Shown here: piece after piece, positions 60,831 to 64,000 of the stretch
How the letters are laid out: each line of letters opens with the position of its first letter
Numbering within the stretch: position 1 is the first letter of the stretch
Origin: UKL13-3 sp044353855
Lineage (GTDB): Bacteria; Bacteroidota; Bacteroidia; UKL13-3
Direction of reading: 5' to 3'
Assembly (NCBI GenBank): GCA_044353855.1
Contig: JBILBF010000001.1
Location: 186,001 to 250,000 of the forward strand
DNA length: 64,000 nucleotides
Notes under the pieces: model-generated
What the model saw: only the letters and a program-made list of their open reading frames with translations
Databases searched by the model: none
What the model was told of the DNA's origin: nothing
Made by a program: the position numbers and the translations under genes

Positions 60831-62957
60831 TTATTTATTTGTCTTAAATCCTTTTTTCCCGTTATCCAAAAAATCGATAAATTTTTGATCATCTGTATCA
60901 AAAAAAGTAGGGTCTGTCAATTGCTTTTCATTGGCATCAATAATTACATATTGTGGCTGAGCGCTAAAATTGTATTTACTGATTTGTAAATCTTGATTTT
61001 GGCTACCAATTGTTTTTTTTATTTTTCCATCACGAGGAGAAGTATACCATTCGTTTTCTGGTAATTCTTTGCGTTCATCAGCGTACAAACTCACAATAAT
61101 AAAATCGTTTTGCAAGCGCTTAAGCACTTCTGGTTTTGCCCAAACATATTCTTCCATTTTACGACAGTTAACACAAGCATGTCCAGTAAAATCAATAAAT
61201 ATAGGCTTGTTTTGTTTTTTGGATTCGGCTAATGCTTGTTTGTAATCAAAGAATCCTTTTAAACCATGAGGTAGTTCTAAAAAATCAGCATGTTTAATTG
61301 TTATGGAACCCAATGCATCTTCTTGATGTGTTGATGAAACATTGGTATTTTCTCCAAGGATAAAATCTTGGGTTTGCATTGGCGGTAATAAACCCGATAA
61401 CCCTTTGAGAGGTGCACCAAATAAACCCGGTATCATATATACCCCAAACGAAAACGAAATAAGTGCCATTGCAAATCGAGGAACACTTATATATGGCATA
61501 TCACTATCATGGCTAAATTTAAGTTTGCCCAATAAATACATGCCTAACAAAAACGCAAGTACAATCCAAATGGCTAAATAAACTTCTCTATCTAAAATAC
61601 CCCAATGGTATACTACATCAGCAATACTTAAAAACTTAAAGGCAAAGGCAACTTCCACAAAACCCAAAACTACTTTTACAGAGTTTAACCAACCACCTGA
61701 TTTAGGTAGGTTAGATAAGAAGCTAGGAAATATTGCAAACAACGTAAAGGGCAAGGCTAAGCCAGCTCCAAAGGCGGCCATTCCCAAAAGTGGCTTTGTA
61801 AACTGACCACCAACAGCTTCAATTAATAAGCTACCCACAATAGGGCCGGTGCAACTAAACGATACCAATACCAATGTAAAAGCCATAAAAAAGATACCCG
61901 CAAAACTTCCCATGCTCGATTTTGAATCTATTTTATTGACTAAACCGTGTGGTAATGTAATTTCAAATAACCCTAAAAAAGATGCTGCAAAAACCATAAA
62001 AATAACAAAGAATAAAACATTAGGAAGCCAGTGCGTGCTGAGCCAATTTCCAAAATCAGGGCCAAGTCCAAAAAAGGCAAATACCAAACCCAATGAAGCA
62101 TAAATTCCTACAATAGACAATCCAAATATGGTTGCACGAACAGCAGCTTGCGATCGTGTTTCACTCTTTTTAGAAAAGAATCCTGCCGTCATAGGTAACA
62201 TAGGAAACACACATGGAGTTGCCACAGCTACCAATCCTCCAAAAAAGGCAAAAAGTAAAAATCCTAAAAAAGATTCTACCTCTTTGGGTTCCGCTTTTAC
62301 AGCAGCGGGAGCTTCATCCTTAGTGGTTGTTATAGTTGAAGGTGTAGAATCGATATCAGGCTTGACCCTTTCACTGGGTATCATTACGGGTTGATTATCG
62401 ACTGTACCCGCTTCAGCAATTTTGCTGGTTTCTGCAGTTACGTTAAACACATTGCCAACTAAATAATCTTGCTCGTAAGGAGGCATACATACTCCTGATA
62501 TTTCTGAGCATTCTTGAAAATACAAAGCAACTTTAATTTCAGGATTAGCAGTAAGAATTTTTACTTTTTGAACAAATACTGCTTTGTTAGTAAAAATTGA
62601 AACCTCTCCGCCCCAAATTTCTTCATAATGTTTTTTGGAACCTATTGGTTTTATAGTACCAATAAGTTCAAATGTTTTGTTGCGAGTAAAATTAAATTCT
62701 GCAGGAATTGGTCCTTCTACATTAAAATCACTCGAATACATATACCAATCTTTCTCAATCAAACTCGTAAAGGTTAGCGTTATAATGTCTCCTACCTTAA
62801 CTTCTTTTTTATCTGCTGTAATCTTCCATGTTGGAATTGTTGTAAGCGTGGTTGGTTTAGCTCCTGTGGATATACTTGAATGTATTTGAGCATTTACACT
62901 ATTATTTATTCCAAAAAATATAATAATAGATAACCAGCCGAATAATAGTTTGTACAT
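60831..62957 (-). CDS. dsbD: Thiol:disulfide interchange protein DsbD
   Basis: A 708-residue inner-membrane electron conduit. The N-terminal periplasmic domain (after the signal sequence) holds the cysteine pair in ECSEISGVCMPPYEQDY. The middle has about eight membrane helices with ATPCVFPMLPMTAGFF and SFSCTGPIVGSLLIEA, the two cysteine motifs of the CcdA/DsbD core. The C-terminal thioredoxin-like domain has GHACVNCRKMEEYVWAKPEVL, with the CVNC redox pair. It carries electrons from cytoplasmic thioredoxin to periplasmic disulfides. ATG at 62957 is preferred to a longer frame at 62981. gmhA follows 11 bases later. Confidence 0.92.
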   Translation of the reverse strand: MYKLLFGWLSIIIFFGINNSVNAQIHSSISTGAKPTTLTTIPTWKITADKKEVKVGDIITLTFTSLIEKDWYMYSSDFNVEGPIPAEFNFTRNKTFELIGTIKPIGSKKHYEEIWGGEVSIFTNKAVFVQKVKILTANPEIKVALYFQECSEISGVCMPPYEQDYLVGNVFNVTAETSKIAEAGTVDNQPVMIPSERVKPDIDSTPSTITTTKDEAPAAVKAEPKEVESFLGFLLFAFFGGLVAVATPCVFPMLPMTAGFFSKKSETRSQAAVRATIFGLSIVGIYASLGLVFAFFGLGPDFGNWLSTHWLPNVLFFVIFMVFAASFLGLFEITLPHGLVNKIDSKSSMGSFAGIFFMAFTLVLVSFSCTGPIVGSLLIEAVGGQFTKPLLGMAAFGAGLALPFTLFAIFPSFLSNLPKSGGWLNSVKVVLGFVEVAFAFKFLSIADVVYHWGILDREVYLAIWIVLAFLLGMYLLGKLKFSHDSDMPYISVPRFAMALISFSFGVYMIPGLFGAPLKGLSGLLPPMQTQDFILGENTNVSSTHQEDALGSITIKHADFLELPHGLKGFFDYKQALAESKKQNKPIFIDFTGHACVNCRKMEEYVWAKPEVLKRLQNDFIIVSLYADERKELPENEWYTSPRDGKIKKTIGSQNQDLQISKYNFSAQPQYVIIDANEKQLTDPTFFDTDDQKFIDFLDNGKKGFKTNK

Positions 62958-62978
62958 GGATAATAGATATTGAACTAA

Positions 62979-62986
62979 CAAAAATA
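62979..62986 (-). promoter_or_regulatory. Predicted dsbD promoter, -7 box
   Basis: The minus strand reads TATTTTTG, exact TAnnTTTG, 21 bases before the ATG at 62957. No -33 element at normal spacing. Confidence 0.5.
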
Positions 62987-63103
62987 GGATTTATTATGAT
63001 AGTGAAAAGAAACAACGAATTCTTATCCGTTTTTTGCATACATAAGTATACACCTGTGGGTAATACAAATATGCTTAATAAGAGATTGACAGTCCATTCC
63101 CTT

Positions 63104-63111
63104 TACTTTCG
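63104..63111 (+). promoter_or_regulatory. Predicted -7 box next to the glucosaminidase start
   Basis: TACTTTCG, the TTCG variant of the -7 box, ends 5 bases before the ATG at 63117. A TTG at 63086-63088 is 15 bases upstream. Suggests a leaderless or nearly leaderless mRNA. Confidence 0.35.
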
Positions 63112-63116
63112 TAGCC

Positions 63117-64000
63117 ATGAATGTAATACATAAAGTTTTCTTATTTATGCTGTTGGGGTTATTAAACTCGGCTATATTAATTGCTCAACCTGTTCCTACT
63201 GTAGCCTTCCCTTTTAAAATGACAGTAGATCAATATGTAGAAAAATATGCTCCAATAGCTGTTGATGAAATGCACCGAAGTAGGATACCTGCAAGCATAA
63301 CACTTGCTCAAGGTTTATTAGAATCGGGTAACGGAAATAGCCGATTGGCATTACAAGCCAATAATCATTTTGGTATAAAATGTAAAGCAGATTGGACTGG
63401 CGAATCATTAAATGAAGATGATGATGCACCTCAAGAATGTTTTCGTAAATACCCAACACCTTTAGATTCGTATAAAGACCATTCAGCATTTTTGATGAAA
63501 GGACAACGCTATGCGTTTTTGTTTGATTTAGAACCTACAGATTATAAAAACTGGGCAATGGGCTTACGTAAAGCAGGCTATGCCACCAATCCAAAATATG
63601 GTGAAATATTGATTGCTACTATTGAAAAAAATAATTTACAGCGTTTTGATATTGTAAAACCTACAGCAGTAGAAGTGATTGCAATAGCTGAAGAAAAAAA
63701 GGAAGCGGTTGCAGAACAACTAAACTTAGTTATCAATAAAGTTCCTGCAACTGTAGTAAAGCAAGGTGAAAGTTTTGCCAGTATTTCTCTAGCTTATGAT
63801 ATGCGTGTATGGCAGTTATATAAATACAATGATTTGTATAAAACTGATGGTATCCATATTGGAGACACATTGTATTTAAAACCTAAAAACTATAAAGGAT
63901 TTATTGAAACTCATACACTTGTTGGTTCAGAAAACATGCATATCATTTCACAACGATATGCTGTTAAAACATCTAGGTTGTTAAAGTACAATATGATGAA
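63117..64000 (+). CDS. Glucosaminidase-domain protein with LysM (cut by the window end)
   Basis: The frame runs from ATG at 63117 to the end of the window without a stop (about 294 codons seen). After a signal peptide (to LIAQ) comes a mannosyl-glycoprotein endo-beta-N-acetylglucosaminidase-like domain: YVEKYAPIAVDEMHRSRIPASITLAQGLLESGNGNSRLA (catalytic glutamate in LLESG), NNHFGIKCKADW and FRKYPTPLDSYKDHSAFL. A LysM domain follows (KVPATVVKQGESFASISLAYDMRVWQLYKYND to GDTLYLKP), and the start of a second LysM is cut off. It should hydrolyse peptidoglycan. The C-terminus is unknown. Confidence 0.92.
   Translation, partial: MNVIHKVFLFMLLGLLNSAILIAQPVPTVAFPFKMTVDQYVEKYAPIAVDEMHRSRIPASITLAQGLLESGNGNSRLALQANNHFGIKCKADWTGESLNEDDDAPQECFRKYPTPLDSYKDHSAFLMKGQRYAFLFDLEPTDYKNWAMGLRKAGYATNPKYGEILIATIEKNNLQRFDIVKPTAVEVIAIAEEKKEAVAEQLNLVINKVPATVVKQGESFASISLAYDMRVWQLYKYNDLYKTDGIHIGDTLYLKPKNYKGFIETHTLVGSENMHIISQRYAVKTSRLLKYNMM

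Noticed and set aside
1..64000. tRNA, rRNA, insertion-sequence or prophage genes
   Set aside because: No TPsiC-loop-like motifs, transposase, integrase or phage structural frames were seen by eye, though a covariance-model scan would be needed to exclude small RNAs.

Overview
The window comes from a low-GC member of the Bacteroidota; I cannot place it to genus. The evidence is a 287-residue housekeeping sigma factor of the short Bacteroidota type (54692-55555), a C-terminal type IX secretion (T9SS) sorting domain on a secreted protein (25375-26742), several promoters of the Bacteroidota form TTG-N19-23-TAnnTTTG (metK, the nucleotidyltransferase at 36952, the glycosyltransferase at 59390), and many small outer-membrane barrels and lipoproteins. 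There is no rRNA, tRNA, CRISPR array, insertion sequence or prophage that I can see. Most of the window is chromosomal housekeeping DNA.

Layout. 1-3812 (minus): an O-methyltransferase, then a BamA-type barrel, two DUF4136-like lipoproteins and a small barrel. 4272-9944 (plus): a complete tripartite RND efflux operon (adaptor, HAE1-type pump, outer-membrane channel). 10282-11497: a one-haem lipoprotein and the remains of two GNAT acetyltransferases. 11528-14012: accD, class I aldolase fbaB and an intact GNAT. 14009-18938: a carotenoid cluster (a CrtD-type desaturase divergent from crtI-crtB-unknown-idi, the latter with overlapping genes). 19016-24282: uvrA, a conserved unknown and metK. 24357-32030: an exported alpha/beta hydrolase, a PNGase F-like T9SS cargo protein, an arylsulfatase and an eight-haem cytochrome fused to TPRs. 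32152-36934: small barrels, a potassium-channel protein, pirin, a helical exported protein and a DUF3805-like protein. 36952-43086: an NDP-sugar nucleotidyltransferase, glyA, a GNAT, a frameshifted DUF1801 gene, a glycosyltransferase fused to a degenerate phosphoglycosyltransferase, and tsaB. 43190-48862: recJ, an NlpC/P60 lipoprotein, fabG and a VWA-like membrane protein. 48929-54530: ndk, the purK-purE-pnuC operon, an EEP-family phosphoesterase and two rhomboid proteases. 54692-64000: rpoD, a phnA gene interrupted by an amber codon, an exported unknown, feoA-feoB, a glycosyltransferase, gmhA, dsbD and the start of a glucosaminidase with a LysM domain.

How they fit together. Several genes serve the envelope: the efflux pump, sugar activation and transfer, peptidoglycan hydrolases, DsbD and outer-membrane barrels. 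The PNGase F-like protein and the sulfatase suggest attack on glycoproteins and sulfated glycans outside the cell or in the periplasm, but there is no SusC/SusD pair, so this is not a polysaccharide utilisation locus. purK-purE-pnuC links purine synthesis with uptake of a pyridine-nucleotide precursor.

I found no convincing new defence system or other multi-gene novelty. The observations most worth checking are an in-frame GC-rich repeat inside tsaB, the amber codon in phnA, the glycosyltransferase/degenerate-PGT fusion, a group of genes whose promoter -7 box lies only 4-6 bases before the start codon (candidate leaderless mRNAs), a near-perfect hairpin inside a coding region, and an unknown exported protein locked into the carotenoid operon.
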